Of a stretch of DNA of 64,000 nt, positions 8,379-16,752 are shown one piece after another; the first letter of the stretch is position 1, and each line of letters opens with the position of its first letter. The stretch is from Pandoraea sp. ASV26. GTDB lineage: Bacteria > Pseudomonadota > Gammaproteobacteria > Burkholderiales > Burkholderiaceae. Where the stretch lies: contig NZ_JAELTP010000004.1 in NCBI RefSeq assembly GCF_016428915.1, positions 55,312 through 119,311 on the forward strand, written 5' to 3'. Position numbers and translations under genes: made by a program. The notes under the pieces are model-generated. The model had not been told where the DNA came from. It did not search any database and worked only from the letters and a program-made list of their open reading frames with translations.

Positions 8379-9665
8379 ATGAAGGCTGCACTTGCACGGC
8401 GCATTGACGGGCGCTTCCACTATGGGTGGATCGTCGTTGGCGTAATTTTCCTGGTCCTGCTCGCCTCAGCGGGCATTCGTGCGACGCCAAGCGTGATGAT
8501 GGTGCCGCTCGAGCATGACTTCGGCTGGAGCCGCGCCACGATTTCTCTGGCGATTTCCGTCAATCTGGCGCTGTACGGCCTGACCGGCCCGTTTGCCGCT
8601 GCGGCCATGCAGCGCTTCGGCATTCGTCCGACGGTCATGGTGGCCCTGCTGTTGCTCGCTTCGGGCACAGCGCTCTCGTCGCTGATGACGGCCCCGTGGC
8701 AGATGGTACTGATCTGGGGCGTGATGGTCGGTGGTGGTACGGGCGTGGCGGCCGTTACGCTCGCGGCCACGGTGTCGAACCGCTGGTTCCACACGCACCG
8801 CGGCTTGGCGATGGGTATCCTCACGGCCAGCTCGGCCACGGGCCAGATGGTGTTTCTGCCGGCCATGGCCGCGATCACCGAGCACTACGGCTGGCGGCCG
8901 GTCGTGCTGATCGTGGCGTTGGTGGCAGCACTGGTTCTGCCGCTGGTGGCGTTCCTCGTGCCGGAGCGTCCCGGTTCAGTCGGTCTGCGCCCGGTCGGTG
9001 CGCCGCAAGACGCCCCCGACATGCAACTCACCCAGGGCAACCCGCTCAAGACCGCGCTCTCGGCATTGCGCATGGCGGCGGGCAAGCGCGACTTCTGGCT
9101 GCTGTTCTTCAGCTTCTTCATTTGCGGCGCGAGCACCAACGGTTACATCGGCACGCACTTCATCGCGATGTGCGGCGATTACGGCATCTCCGAAGTCAAG
9201 GGCGCGGGCATTCTCGCGGCGATGGGCATGCTCGATCTCGTGGGCACGACCGCGTCGGGGTGGCTCTCTGATCGTTACAACAGCCGTGTGCTGCTGTTCT
9301 GGTACTACGGGCTGCGCGGTCTGTCGCTGATTTATTTGCCGTACGCCTTCGGTTTCGACTTCTTCGGCATTCCGCTCTTCGCACTGTTCTACGGTCTGGA
9401 CTGGATCGCGACGGTACCGCCGACAGTGCGTCTGACCACGGATGTCTTCGGCAAATCGATGGCCCCGATCGTCTTCGGCTGGATCGTTGCCGGCCACCAG
9501 CTGGGTGCCGCAACGGCCGCCCTTGTCGCCGGTTCGCTGCGCGCCACGCTGGGCAACTACACGATGGCTTCGATGCTCTCGGGCGGCGTGTGCATCATCG
9601 GCGCGTTCATGGTGTTGCGTATCGCACCTCACGCGCCGAAGCGCCCGGTGGCAGCAGGCGCCTGA
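8379..9665 (+). CDS. MFS transporter, monocarboxylate/oxalate-formate antiporter-like
   Basis: A protein of 428 residues from ATG 8379, which has AAGGA 8 bases upstream. It has twelve hydrophobic segments with a central loop around residues 200-220. It starts HYGWIVVGVIFLVLL, and its YGW.vv pattern with an early PSVMMVPLEHDFGW loop is common in the MCT/OxlT-like branch of the major facilitator superfamily. It exports or exchanges an organic acid or drug at the inner membrane; the substrate is unknown. It is controlled by the divergent TetR operator and followed by an ene-reductase gene, so the two may be part of one response to a reactive electrophile. Confidence 0.88.
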   Translation: MKAALARRIDGRFHYGWIVVGVIFLVLLASAGIRATPSVMMVPLEHDFGWSRATISLAISVNLALYGLTGPFAAAAMQRFGIRPTVMVALLLLASGTALSSLMTAPWQMVLIWGVMVGGGTGVAAVTLAATVSNRWFHTHRGLAMGILTASSATGQMVFLPAMAAITEHYGWRPVVLIVALVAALVLPLVAFLVPERPGSVGLRPVGAPQDAPDMQLTQGNPLKTALSALRMAAGKRDFWLLFFSFFICGASTNGYIGTHFIAMCGDYGISEVKGAGILAAMGMLDLVGTTASGWLSDRYNSRVLLFWYYGLRGLSLIYLPYAFGFDFFGIPLFALFYGLDWIATVPPTVRLTTDVFGKSMAPIVFGWIVAGHQLGAATAALVAGSLRATLGNYTMASMLSGGVCIIGAFMVLRIAPHAPKRPVAAGA

Positions 9666-9737
9666 GGCCGCCAACGACGCGTCGGATCTCCCTGTTTTGG
9701 TGCAAGGAATCCAGCGAGTCGCAAGCGGCAAGGGCAT

Positions 9738-9770
9738 GGCCGTGCTGGCGGGGGGGTCGCCAGCACGGCC
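9738..9770 (+). terminator. Strong hairpin between the MFS and ene-reductase genes
   Basis: A perfect 13-bp stem, GGCCGTGCTGGCG (9738-9750) / CGCCAGCACGGCC (9758-9770), on a 7-nt G-rich loop. Only a weak AT stretch follows (AGGAAAATT), so it may be a partial terminator or an mRNA-stability element that sets the ratio of the two genes. Confidence 0.55.
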
Positions 9771-9841
9771 AGGAAAATTGTCGTAACCTGTGCGCGTTTT
9801 GTGCAGCACAGCATCCCCCCACTTTCACAGGACCTTCAGCA

Positions 9842-10966
9842 ATGACGGACTCGCAACACACCCAACTCTCAGCGCTGGACACGGATCTTTTCTCGCCCTA
9901 CGCGCTCGGCCCGCTCGAACTCAGCAACCGTATCGTCATGGCACCGCTCACGCGCAGCCGCGCCGGTGCCGGCGACGTCCCGGGCCCGATGGTCGCCGAG
10001 TATTACGCGCAGCGCGCCTCGGCCGGCCTCATCATCAGTGAAGCCACCAACATCTCGCAGCAAGGCAAAGGCTACGCCTTCACGCCGGGCATCTATACCG
10101 AAGCGCAGATCGCTGGCTGGAAGCAGGTGACTGACGCCCTGCACGCCAAGGGCGGCAAGATTTTCTGCCAGCTCTGGCACGTTGGTCGTATCTCGCACCC
10201 GTCGCTTCAGCCTGACGGTGCACTGCCGGTCGCGCCGTCCGCGATTCAACCGGCGGGCCAGGCGTTCACCGAACATGGCTTCGAACCGCATCCGACGCCG
10301 CGCGCGCTCGAGACGTCCGAGATCCCGGGCATCGTCGAGCAGTATCGTCATGCCGCCGAGTGCGCGAAGCGTGCGGGTTTCGACGGCGTGGAAATCCATG
10401 CGGCGAACGGCTATCTGCTCGATCAGTTCATGCGCGACAAGACGAACCATCGCACCGACCAGTACGGCGGCAGCATCGAGAATCGTGTGCGCCTGACGTT
10501 GGAAGTCACGCAAGCCGTCGTCGATGTATGGGGCGCCGATCGCGTGGGCATTCGTCTCTCGCCGATCAGCCCGGCGAACGATTGCGGCGACAGCAACCCC
10601 GAACCGGTGTTCACTTACGCCGTCGAGCAACTCAACCGTTTCGGCCTCGTGTACCTGCATGTGGTCGAAGGTGCGACGGGCGGCCCGCGTGAAGTGGAAG
10701 GCGGCTTCGATCTGCAGAAGCTGCGTCGCCTCTTCAAGGGCGCGTTCATGGCCAACAACGGCTATGACCTCTCGCTCGCCATCAAGGCACGCGAGGAAAA
10801 CCTGGCGGATCTGATCGCGTTCGGCAAGCCGTTCATCTCCAACCCGGATCTGGTGGAACGCCTCAAGCGCGGCGGCCCGTTCAACAAACTGGACCGCGAC
10901 ACGCTGTATGGCGGCGACGCGCGCGGCTACGTCGACTATCCGACGCTCGACAAGTCAGCAGCGTAA
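9842..10966 (+). CDS. Old Yellow Enzyme-type alkene reductase (NemA-like)
   Basis: A protein of 374 residues, an FMN-dependent TIM barrel. Visible signatures are NRIVMAPLTRSRA near the start, the QLWHVGR segment, and the family fingerprint HAANGYLLDQFMRDKTNHRTD with YGGSIENR. It reduces activated C=C bonds or nitro groups with NAD(P)H, as N-ethylmaleimide reductases do. ATG 9842 is preceded by AGGA. It is the second gene after the TetR-controlled transporter, and the TetR-transporter-OYE arrangement resembles known electrophile-detoxification loci. The physiological substrate is unknown. Confidence 0.92.
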   Translation: MTDSQHTQLSALDTDLFSPYALGPLELSNRIVMAPLTRSRAGAGDVPGPMVAEYYAQRASAGLIISEATNISQQGKGYAFTPGIYTEAQIAGWKQVTDALHAKGGKIFCQLWHVGRISHPSLQPDGALPVAPSAIQPAGQAFTEHGFEPHPTPRALETSEIPGIVEQYRHAAECAKRAGFDGVEIHAANGYLLDQFMRDKTNHRTDQYGGSIENRVRLTLEVTQAVVDVWGADRVGIRLSPISPANDCGDSNPEPVFTYAVEQLNRFGLVYLHVVEGATGGPREVEGGFDLQKLRRLFKGAFMANNGYDLSLAIKAREENLADLIAFGKPFISNPDLVERLKRGGPFNKLDRDTLYGGDARGYVDYPTLDKSAA

Positions 10967-10976
10967 CGTCAACGCG

Positions 10977-11036
10977 CCAACGCGTCAGCGCGTTGGTGCA
11001 AGGCTTTGAATCGGAAAGGGCTCCTACGGGAGCCCT
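10977..11036 (+). terminator. Tandem hairpins after the ene-reductase gene
   Basis: Two stems: CCAACGCG (10977-10984) / CGCGTTGG (10989-10996) on a TCAG loop, and AGGGCTCC (11017-11024) / GGAGCCCT (11029-11036) on a TACG loop. There is no long T-run. They probably end transcription of both the ene-reductase and the convergent mazF gene. Confidence 0.6.
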
Positions 11037-11073
11037 CTCTGATGGTGGTTTCGCTGCGACGTGAAACGCAACA

Positions 11074-11430
11074 TCAAGCGCCACGTGAATCGCAACGTCC
11101 GTCGTGCGAGTCTTCCGAGAAAACCTTCCGAAGTCCTCCCAACGTCGCGCTCAACACCTCGCAGTCAAGCGCACCGACGTGTCGAACCCGCCGTCGCCGA
11201 TCAATCGCTCTGACCTGATCGAGAGTCACCGCCCCTCGCCGCCCAGCAAACATCGCCGGGATCCGATATCGCGATGCATGTCCCGACGACGTCATAGGCG
11301 CAACGATCACCGTATGCATCTGCCTGTGCATATCGGGGGGAGATATCACGACACAAGGTCTCGTCTTCCTGATTTCACACCCAACGGCCGGGTCCAGTGA
11401 AACGACCCAGACTTCGCCTCGTTTCACCAC
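11074..11430 (-). CDS. MazF/PemK-family endoribonuclease toxin
   Basis: A protein of about 118 residues. Its start KRGEVWVVSLDPAVG, the motif KTRPCVVISP with the catalytic arginine, and the VAPMTSS segment with the catalytic threonine are all diagnostic of MazF. The end LDQVRAIDRRRRVRHVG is also typical. It cleaves mRNA at short sequences and halts growth when unbound by an antitoxin. GTG 11430 and GTG 11427 are both possible starts; both overlap the stop of the small acidic ORF upstream (TGA 11426-11424), which supplies AGGAG for coupling. The gene looks intact. Confidence 0.9.
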   Translation of the reverse strand: MVKRGEVWVVSLDPAVGCEIRKTRPCVVISPPDMHRQMHTVIVAPMTSSGHASRYRIPAMFAGRRGAVTLDQVRAIDRRRRVRHVGALDCEVLSATLGGLRKVFSEDSHDGRCDSRGA

Positions 11431-11567
11431 GTCCACTCCTCGTCGTCGAAGTCATTGCCAAAGCTCCACAACTGCAACTCCTCGTCGCTATCAGCGTCGC
11501 CCAGTTCAACCGAAAGCGTTTCGCTCGCCGCACTCACCACACAACCCACTTCGTCTCTTTCGTCCAT
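11424..11567 (-). CDS. 47-residue acidic ORF, candidate antitoxin of the MazF toxin
   Basis: ATG 11567 has GGAG 7-8 bases upstream and an in-frame TGA 4 codons before it, so the protein cannot extend further. It starts MDERDEVGCVV and ends DFDDEEWTW. There are about fifteen Asp/Glu residues against a single basic one, with three tryptophans in the last fourteen residues. Its stop overlaps the mazF start, the standard layout for an antitoxin. Canonical MazE proteins have an N-terminal AbrB-like DNA-binding fold and are about 75-85 residues long; here only a toxin-binding acidic tail is present. It is either a truncated MazE or a minimal antitoxin. No other partner lies upstream. Confidence 0.65.
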   Translation of the reverse strand: MDERDEVGCVVSAASETLSVELGDADSDEELQLWSFGNDFDDEEWTW

Positions 11568-11661
11568 TTCTCACTCCGGTGCCATTCCCCCGTGCCCCCC
11601 TCTTGCGTGGATTAAGGGCTATCGTCGCAGTCTGCAAAGTCGAAGTAAACGAAGTCGAAAG

Positions 11662-11677
11662 TATTCCGGAATATTCC
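11662..11677. promoter_or_regulatory. Overlapping palindromes upstream of the toxin-antitoxin pair
   Basis: TATTCCGGAATA (11662-11673) and GGAATATTCC (11668-11677) are perfect palindromes sharing six bases, about 95 bp upstream of the small ORF start and between it and the mscS-type gene. They make a plausible operator for autoregulation or for another regulator. Confidence 0.45.
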
Positions 11678-11745
11678 TGAAGCGAAACGCCGAAAATCCG
11701 ATGTGTGTTTCGGACGATGCCGCATCGGCCGTTGTCATGGCGCGC

Positions 11746-12984
11746 TTACGCCGCCCGCTGTCCCTGCCATCGCACCAGATCCGCACCTGCCGGGTTCTGG
11801 TACATGCGCAGACCGAACTCGGGCAGGATCGCCAGCAGATGATCGAAGACGTCGCCCTGTACGCGCTCGTACTCGGCCCATACCGTCGTGTTCGTAAAGC
11901 AATACAGCTCCACCGGAATTCCTGTTGCCGACGGCTGAAGCGAGCGCACCATGCACGTCATGCCCTCGTGAATGTTCGGATGCGCTCTCAGATACGCCAA
12001 CGCATACTCGCGGAACGTCCCGAGGTTCGTCAGACGTCGCGTGTTGGCCGGCACCACTGCCGCGACACCGAGCGCCGCATTCGCATCCGCCAGCAAGCGC
12101 TGCTTGTCTGTCAGATAGGACCCAAGCAGATGCAGCTTCGACAGGCGCGCAATCTCCGCCTCGTCGAGAAACCCGACGCTGCCCGCGTCGATGCAAAGCG
12201 TGCGCTTGATACGGCGACCACCCGACTGCTGCATGCCGCGCCAGTTGCGAAAACTCTCGGAGATCAGCCGCCACGTCGGGATCGTGGTGATCGTCTTGTC
12301 CCAGTTCTGTACCTTCACCGTGTGCAGCGCAATATCCACCACGTCGCCATCGGCTCCGACTTGCGGCATCTCGATCCAGTCGCCCACGCGCAGCATGTCG
12401 TTGGACGTGAGTTGCACGCTCGCAACGAACGACATGATCGTGTCCTTGAACACCAGCAGCAGTACCGCCGACATCGCCCCCAGCCCCGAGAGCAGCAGCC
12501 ACGGCGAGCGGTCGATGATCGTGGCGACGATGGCAATCGCAGCCACCACATACAACGCGAGCTTGCCTAATTGCACATACCCTTTGATCGAACGCGTGCG
12601 CGCGTGCTCCGAGAGCGCGTAGACCGTTTGGGCGGCGTCGAGAATGCCGGCAATGGCCAGCGTTGCGTACAGCAGTGTTGTCGCGAGCGCGACGTTGCTG
12701 ATGACCAGCACCGCCTTGGGCGGCAGATCCGGCACCCAAGCGATGCCGAACTGAATCACGAGATACGGCAAAATGCGCGCCGCCCGGTGAAAGACACGGT
12801 GCTCGAGCAACGCGTCGTCCCAGCGATTGGCCGTGCGCTGCACGACGATGCGCACCACACGAACGATCAGAAACTGCGCCACTGCCTGTACCAGCAATGC
12901 CGACAGGATCAGCAGCGCCAACGCCCCGACCATCCGCGCCCAGGGCGCGCTCTCGAGCCACGCCATCATCGCTTCCCACGTCAT
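11746..12984 (-). CDS. MscS-family mechanosensitive ion channel, YbdG-like
   Basis: A protein of 412 residues with several N-terminal hydrophobic spans: about residues 15-42, 70-90, 92-115, 135-160 and the pore helix around LLLSGLGAMSAVLLLVFKDT. The conserved MscS beta domain follows (NDMLRVGDWIEMP, then VVDIALHTVKVQNWDKT). A long cytoplasmic domain completes it. This matches the miniconductance YbdG branch, which opens on hypo-osmotic shock to release solutes. ATG 12984 has AAGGAG upstream. It lies just downstream of the osmoprotectant importer, read in the same direction but behind a terminator. Together they would cover uptake and emergency release of solutes. Confidence 0.88.
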   Translation of the reverse strand: MTWEAMMAWLESAPWARMVGALALLILSALLVQAVAQFLIVRVVRIVVQRTANRWDDALLEHRVFHRAARILPYLVIQFGIAWVPDLPPKAVLVISNVALATTLLYATLAIAGILDAAQTVYALSEHARTRSIKGYVQLGKLALYVVAAIAIVATIIDRSPWLLLSGLGAMSAVLLLVFKDTIMSFVASVQLTSNDMLRVGDWIEMPQVGADGDVVDIALHTVKVQNWDKTITTIPTWRLISESFRNWRGMQQSGGRRIKRTLCIDAGSVGFLDEAEIARLSKLHLLGSYLTDKQRLLADANAALGVAAVVPANTRRLTNLGTFREYALAYLRAHPNIHEGMTCMVRSLQPSATGIPVELYCFTNTTVWAEYERVQGDVFDHLLAILPEFGLRMYQNPAGADLVRWQGQRAA

Positions 12985-13036
12985 CCCGCAACTCCTTGCT
13001 ACCGTTTGATCTCACCTGCCCCGCAGGGCTTGTGAA

Positions 13037-13068
13037 CGCAAAAATGACGGCCCTCTCGAGCCGTCATT
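13037..13068 (-). terminator. Intrinsic terminator of the osmoprotectant importer operon
   Basis: On the minus strand the stem AATGACGGC / GCCGTCATT (13060-13068 with 13043-13051) has an 8-nt loop and is followed by a T-run (plus-strand AAAA at 13041-13044). It lies about 95 bp after the ATPase stop and before the mscS-type gene. Confidence 0.8.
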
Positions 13069-13161
13069 CTCTGACTTGCCGGATGCACGTCAATGACATC
13101 CGTCCGATCGGCGACCTGATGCGCAATCGCCTCAAGACGCCGAACCCCTCACACCGCCAAC

Positions 13162-14361
13162 TTACACCGTCGCGCCGAACGGAACGCTGGCTACCACGCT
13201 CGGCGTGCCGGGCAACGACGGCGCCATGATCGTGCCGCCGCCATTGCCTCGCGACTTCCCCGAACTCAGATAGTCGGCGATGGAATCCTGCGTCACCTCG
13301 CCGAGATACTGATTGTCATCGCCCAATACCGGCAGCGATGCCAGATTGTGCTCGTACATGCGCGAGAGCAGCACGCGCAGGTTGTCGCCGGCCACGGCCG
13401 ACGCCTTGAAGTCGCGTACCCGCTCGCCGCACGTGCCCTGCGCATGACGCGTGTCGCGACGCGCAATGTAACCCAGCGCGCGCGCGTTCTCGTCAACGAC
13501 GACCAGCGAGCGCGTGTCGAGCTCGTCCATCATGCCGTACGCTTCGGCCAGCGTGGTCTGCGGCTTGACGGTCGGCTGCGGCGTGGCCGCGTCCTCTGCG
13601 CGCACCAGCAACAGACGCTTCAGAATTCGGTCATGTCCCACGAAGCTCGCCACGAACTCGTCGACCGGACGTGCCAGCAGTGCATCGGGTTGCGCGTACT
13701 GCACCAGACGCCCCTGACGGAAGATCGCGATGCGGTCGGCCAGCTTGATCGCTTCGTCGATATCGTGGCTCACCATGATGACGGTCTTGCCCAGTTGACG
13801 CTGCATCTGGAAGAACTCGTTCTGAATCGACTCGCGGTTGATCGGATCGACGGCACCGAACGGTTCATCCATGAGCAGCACGGGCGGGTCGGCAGCCAGC
13901 GCGCGGATCACACCGATACGCTGCTGCTGTCCGCCCGAGAGCTCGCGCGGATAGCGCGACAGATAGCGCTTCGGATCGAGGGCGACCATGCTCATCAGCT
14001 CGACGGCGCGCTCGCGGCAACGCTTCTTGTCCCAGCCGAGCAGACGCGGCACGACAGTGATGTTCTCCTCGATGGTCATGTTCGGGAACAGACCGATCTG
14101 CTGGATCACATAGCCGATATGACGGCGCAATTCGATTTCGTTGATGTTGCCGGTGTCCTGGCCGTTGAGCAGAATGCGCCCGGACGTCGGCTTGATCAGC
14201 CGGTTGATCATCTTGAGCGTGGTCGTCTTGCCGCAGCCCGACGGGCCGAGGAAAACGCAGATTTCGCCCGGCGGCACTTCGAGGCTGACCGAATTGACCG
14301 CGGTCACGGGCGTGCCGTCCTTCTGGACGAAGCTTTTGGTGAGATTGTCGAGTGTAATCAT
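13162..14361 (-). CDS. Glycine betaine/osmoprotectant ABC transporter ATPase with two CBS domains (OsmV/OpuCA-like)
   Basis: A protein of 399 residues. Walker A GPSGCGKT lies at residues 39-46, with the Q-loop, the signature LSGGQQQRIGV and Walker B VLLMDEPFGA following. From about residue 270 a tandem CBS unit occurs (TTLAEAYGMMDELDTRSLVVVD and NLRVLLSRMYEHNLASLPVL). In OpuA/OpuC ATPases CBS domains sense ionic strength. The start ATG 14361 overlaps the permease stop in an ATGA. It is the last gene of a four-gene operon with two permeases and a binding protein. The C-terminal tail after the second CBS is Gly/Ser-rich and low in complexity. Confidence 0.92.
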   Translation of the reverse strand: MITLDNLTKSFVQKDGTPVTAVNSVSLEVPPGEICVFLGPSGCGKTTTLKMINRLIKPTSGRILLNGQDTGNINEIELRRHIGYVIQQIGLFPNMTIEENITVVPRLLGWDKKRCRERAVELMSMVALDPKRYLSRYPRELSGGQQQRIGVIRALAADPPVLLMDEPFGAVDPINRESIQNEFFQMQRQLGKTVIMVSHDIDEAIKLADRIAIFRQGRLVQYAQPDALLARPVDEFVASFVGHDRILKRLLLVRAEDAATPQPTVKPQTTLAEAYGMMDELDTRSLVVVDENARALGYIARRDTRHAQGTCGERVRDFKASAVAGDNLRVLLSRMYEHNLASLPVLGDDNQYLGEVTQDSIADYLSSGKSRGNGGGTIMAPSLPGTPSVVASVPFGATV

Positions 14362-15005
14362 ACGGTTCGGATTCCTTTCGGTGTCAGCACGCGCTGCAAG
14401 CGGTGCAACAGGGTGTCGGCAACAATGGCGAGCAAACTCACCATGACCGCACCCACGACAAGCTGCCGGGTATCGCTCTGGCTGATCCCCTGGGTGATCA
14501 ACACCCCGAGACCGCCGGCCCCGACGATGGCGCCAATGGCCATCACGCCAATATTCATGACCACGGCCGTGCGCACGCCGCCCAGTACCACCGGCACGGC
14601 CAGCGGCAATTCCACCAGGCGCAGACGCTGCCAGAACGTCATGCCAATGCCGACGCCCGCTTCGCGGATGCTCGGGTCGATCTGCCGCAACGCGAGACTC
14701 GTGTTGCGCATGATCGGCAGCAGCGAATACAGGAAGACGGCGGCGACGGCCGGTGCCGGTCCGATCCCCAGGCCGTACACCGACAGCAGCGGAATCATCA
14801 GACCGAACAGCGCGATCGACGGGATGGTGAGGACAACGGTCGCCAGGCCAAGCACGGCCCCCGACAACCAACGAAAACGCGTGACCAGCACGCCCAGCGG
14901 CACGCCGACCACAATGGCCGCGCCGACCGATGCGGCCACCAGCCACGCATGCTGCCCCGTCAGGGTCAGGATGCGGTGCCAGTTATGCGTCAGAAATTCA
15001 ATCAT
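14358..15005 (-). CDS. Osmoprotectant ABC transporter permease (OsmW/OpuCB-like)
   Basis: A protein of 215 residues, the usual size of OpuCB/OpuCD permeases. It has about five to six membrane spans. The cytoplasmic coupling loop includes IREAGVGIGMTFWQRLRLVELPLAVPVVLGG, the EAA motif that contacts the ATPase. It forms the translocation channel with the second permease. It overlaps the ATPase start by 4 bp and follows the binding-protein gene by 47 bp. Confidence 0.92.
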   Translation of the reverse strand: MIEFLTHNWHRILTLTGQHAWLVAASVGAAIVVGVPLGVLVTRFRWLSGAVLGLATVVLTIPSIALFGLMIPLLSVYGLGIGPAPAVAAVFLYSLLPIMRNTSLALRQIDPSIREAGVGIGMTFWQRLRLVELPLAVPVVLGGVRTAVVMNIGVMAIGAIVGAGGLGVLITQGISQSDTRQLVVGAVMVSLLAIVADTLLHRLQRVLTPKGIRTV

Positions 15006-15052
15006 GGGACTCCTCAGTCAGTAACCATCAGGGGCTGCGACGGCAAGCGCCA

Positions 15053-15997
15053 TCACTGCACCAGTCCTTCCTGCTTGAGGAAGTCGCTCGCCACACGCGA
15101 CACCCCGCGATGATCGATGTCGACCTTCGCGTTCATGTCGCTCATGTTCTCGCTATTGATCTTCGCGGACAGCGCGTTGAGTTCCTCCGCGAGCTTGGGG
15201 TTGGCGTCGAGCACTTCCTTGCGCACCACGGGCGTGGCCGCGTACGCCGGGAAGAAGCCCTTGTCGTCAGCGAGCACTTTCAGATCGAAACCCTTGTTGC
15301 GGCCGTCGCTCGTGTAGACGAGACCGGCATCGATCTGCTCGTTCCTGAGCGCCGTGTAGACGAGGCCCGGATCCATCTGCTTGATGTTGGGTCGTTCGAG
15401 ATGGAAGTCGTAAATCTGCTCCATCGGCTCCAGACCGTCCGAGCGGCCGACGAACTCCATGTCGAAGGCGAACTGCATCTTCGGATTCGCGCGGAACCGG
15501 TCGATGAGCTGCGAGACCGTCTCAACGCCCTCTTCGCGAGCGATCTTGCCCGGCATGGCGAAGGCATACGTGTTGTTGAGCGCCGACGGGTTGAGCCAGA
15601 CGATGCCGATCTTGCCGTCGAGATCCTTCACGCGCTCATACGTCTGCTGCGGATCGAGCTTCTCGGTGATCTTGTTGTAGACGATCAGCGACGTGCCGGT
15701 GTACTCCCAGACGATGTCGAGCTGATGGCTCTCCATGCCCTGACGCATGACCACGCTGCCCAGGCCGTTCTTGAGCTGGACGTCGTAGCCTTTGCTGCGC
15801 AGGTACTGCGCCGTCATCTCCGAGAGGATCAACTGCTCGGTGAAGTTCTTGCCGCCGATGGTGAGCGTGGCGGCCTGCGCGGTGGCGCTCGTGGCCATCA
15901 CGCCGAGCGCGAGACAGGCCGCCCCCAGCAGCCGCATCCAGCGCGGCATGAAGGTCGGCGTGACGCGGGCGAGCGCACGAGGAAATGAAACTTGCAT
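15053..15997 (-). CDS. Osmoprotectant ABC transporter substrate-binding protein (OsmF/OpuCC-like)
   Basis: A protein of 314 residues. A signal peptide with a hydrophobic core (LLGAACLALGVMATSA) ends at QA-A. The mature protein begins TLTIGGKNFTEQLILSEM, the hallmark of the OpuAC/YehZ type that binds quaternary ammonium compounds. There is no lipobox cysteine, so it is a soluble periplasmic protein. ATG 15997 is chosen because AAGGAG lies 9 bases upstream; a later in-frame ATG (15949) would give a shorter leader. It sits between the two permease genes. Confidence 0.92.
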   Translation of the reverse strand: MQVSFPRALARVTPTFMPRWMRLLGAACLALGVMATSATAQAATLTIGGKNFTEQLILSEMTAQYLRSKGYDVQLKNGLGSVVMRQGMESHQLDIVWEYTGTSLIVYNKITEKLDPQQTYERVKDLDGKIGIVWLNPSALNNTYAFAMPGKIAREEGVETVSQLIDRFRANPKMQFAFDMEFVGRSDGLEPMEQIYDFHLERPNIKQMDPGLVYTALRNEQIDAGLVYTSDGRNKGFDLKVLADDKGFFPAYAATPVVRKEVLDANPKLAEELNALSAKINSENMSDMNAKVDIDHRGVSRVASDFLKQEGLVQ

Positions 15998-16017
15998 AGG
16001 TTGGGGTCTCCTTGGTC

Positions 16018-16752
16018 TTAGCGCGCGGGGGCGCCGTGACGTGCGAACCAGAGGCCGCTCGCGAAGGCGACAATGCCATCGAGCACGAGCGCGAGCAGTG
16101 CGGTCCCGGCAGCGCCGAGGAGCAACTTCGTCTGGTCGTTCAGATAGATGCCCGGGAAAATCAGTTGTCCCAGACTGTCCGCGCCGATCAGGAACGCGAG
16201 CGGCGCGGTGCCGACGTTGATCGCGAGCGAGGTGCGAATGCCGCCGATGATGACCGGCATGGCATTGGGCAAATCCACGCGGAACAGCACTTGTGCGGGC
16301 GTCATGCCCATGCCTCGCGCCGATTCCCGCAACGCGGGCGGCACTTGTCGCAAGCCCTCGTAGGCATTGCGCACAATGGGCAGTAGCGACGCGAGCCACA
16401 GCGCCAGAATGGCGGGCCGGTCACCGATGCCGAGCACGGCCATCGACAACGCCAGTACGGCGAGCGACGGCAGCGTGTTACCGATATTGAAAATCTGCAC
16501 GGCGCGCTCGGCATGCTTCTCGAACTTGGGCCGTGAGATCAGTACACCTGCGGGCACGCCGACAGCAATGGCCATCGCCATCGATATCGCCACGAGCTTG
16601 AGGTGCTGTTGGGTGTAATACACCAGGTCGCCCCGGTATTTGACGAGCGTATCCACGCCCAGCCAATACACCAGACCGGTGACTGCTGCGGCCACACCGA
16701 GCAGTCCGAAGCCGGCCAAATAGAGAATGCGATACTGCTTCGCCACGTTCAT
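16018..16752 (-). CDS. Osmoprotectant ABC transporter permease, first gene of the operon (YehW-like)
   Basis: A protein of 244 residues with six predicted spans. The EAA-type loop reads LRESARGMGMTPAQVLFRVDLPNAMPVIIGG. It has an extra N-terminal span compared with the second permease. ATG 16752 is used; the open frame extends to a TTG further up. AAGGGAG sits rather close to this ATG. It is 20 bp upstream of the binding-protein gene. With the other three genes it matches the osmVWXY (yehZYXW) arrangement. Confidence 0.9.
   Translation of the reverse strand: MNVAKQYRILYLAGFGLLGVAAAVTGLVYWLGVDTLVKYRGDLVYYTQQHLKLVAISMAMAIAVGVPAGVLISRPKFEKHAERAVQIFNIGNTLPSLAVLALSMAVLGIGDRPAILALWLASLLPIVRNAYEGLRQVPPALRESARGMGMTPAQVLFRVDLPNAMPVIIGGIRTSLAINVGTAPLAFLIGADSLGQLIFPGIYLNDQTKLLLGAAGTALLALVLDGIVAFASGLWFARHGAPAR

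Noticed and set aside
14362..14946. Extension of the osmoprotectant ATPase frame upstream of ATG 14361
   Set aside because: It runs through the permease gene in another frame; the ATGA overlap and homology set the start at 14361.
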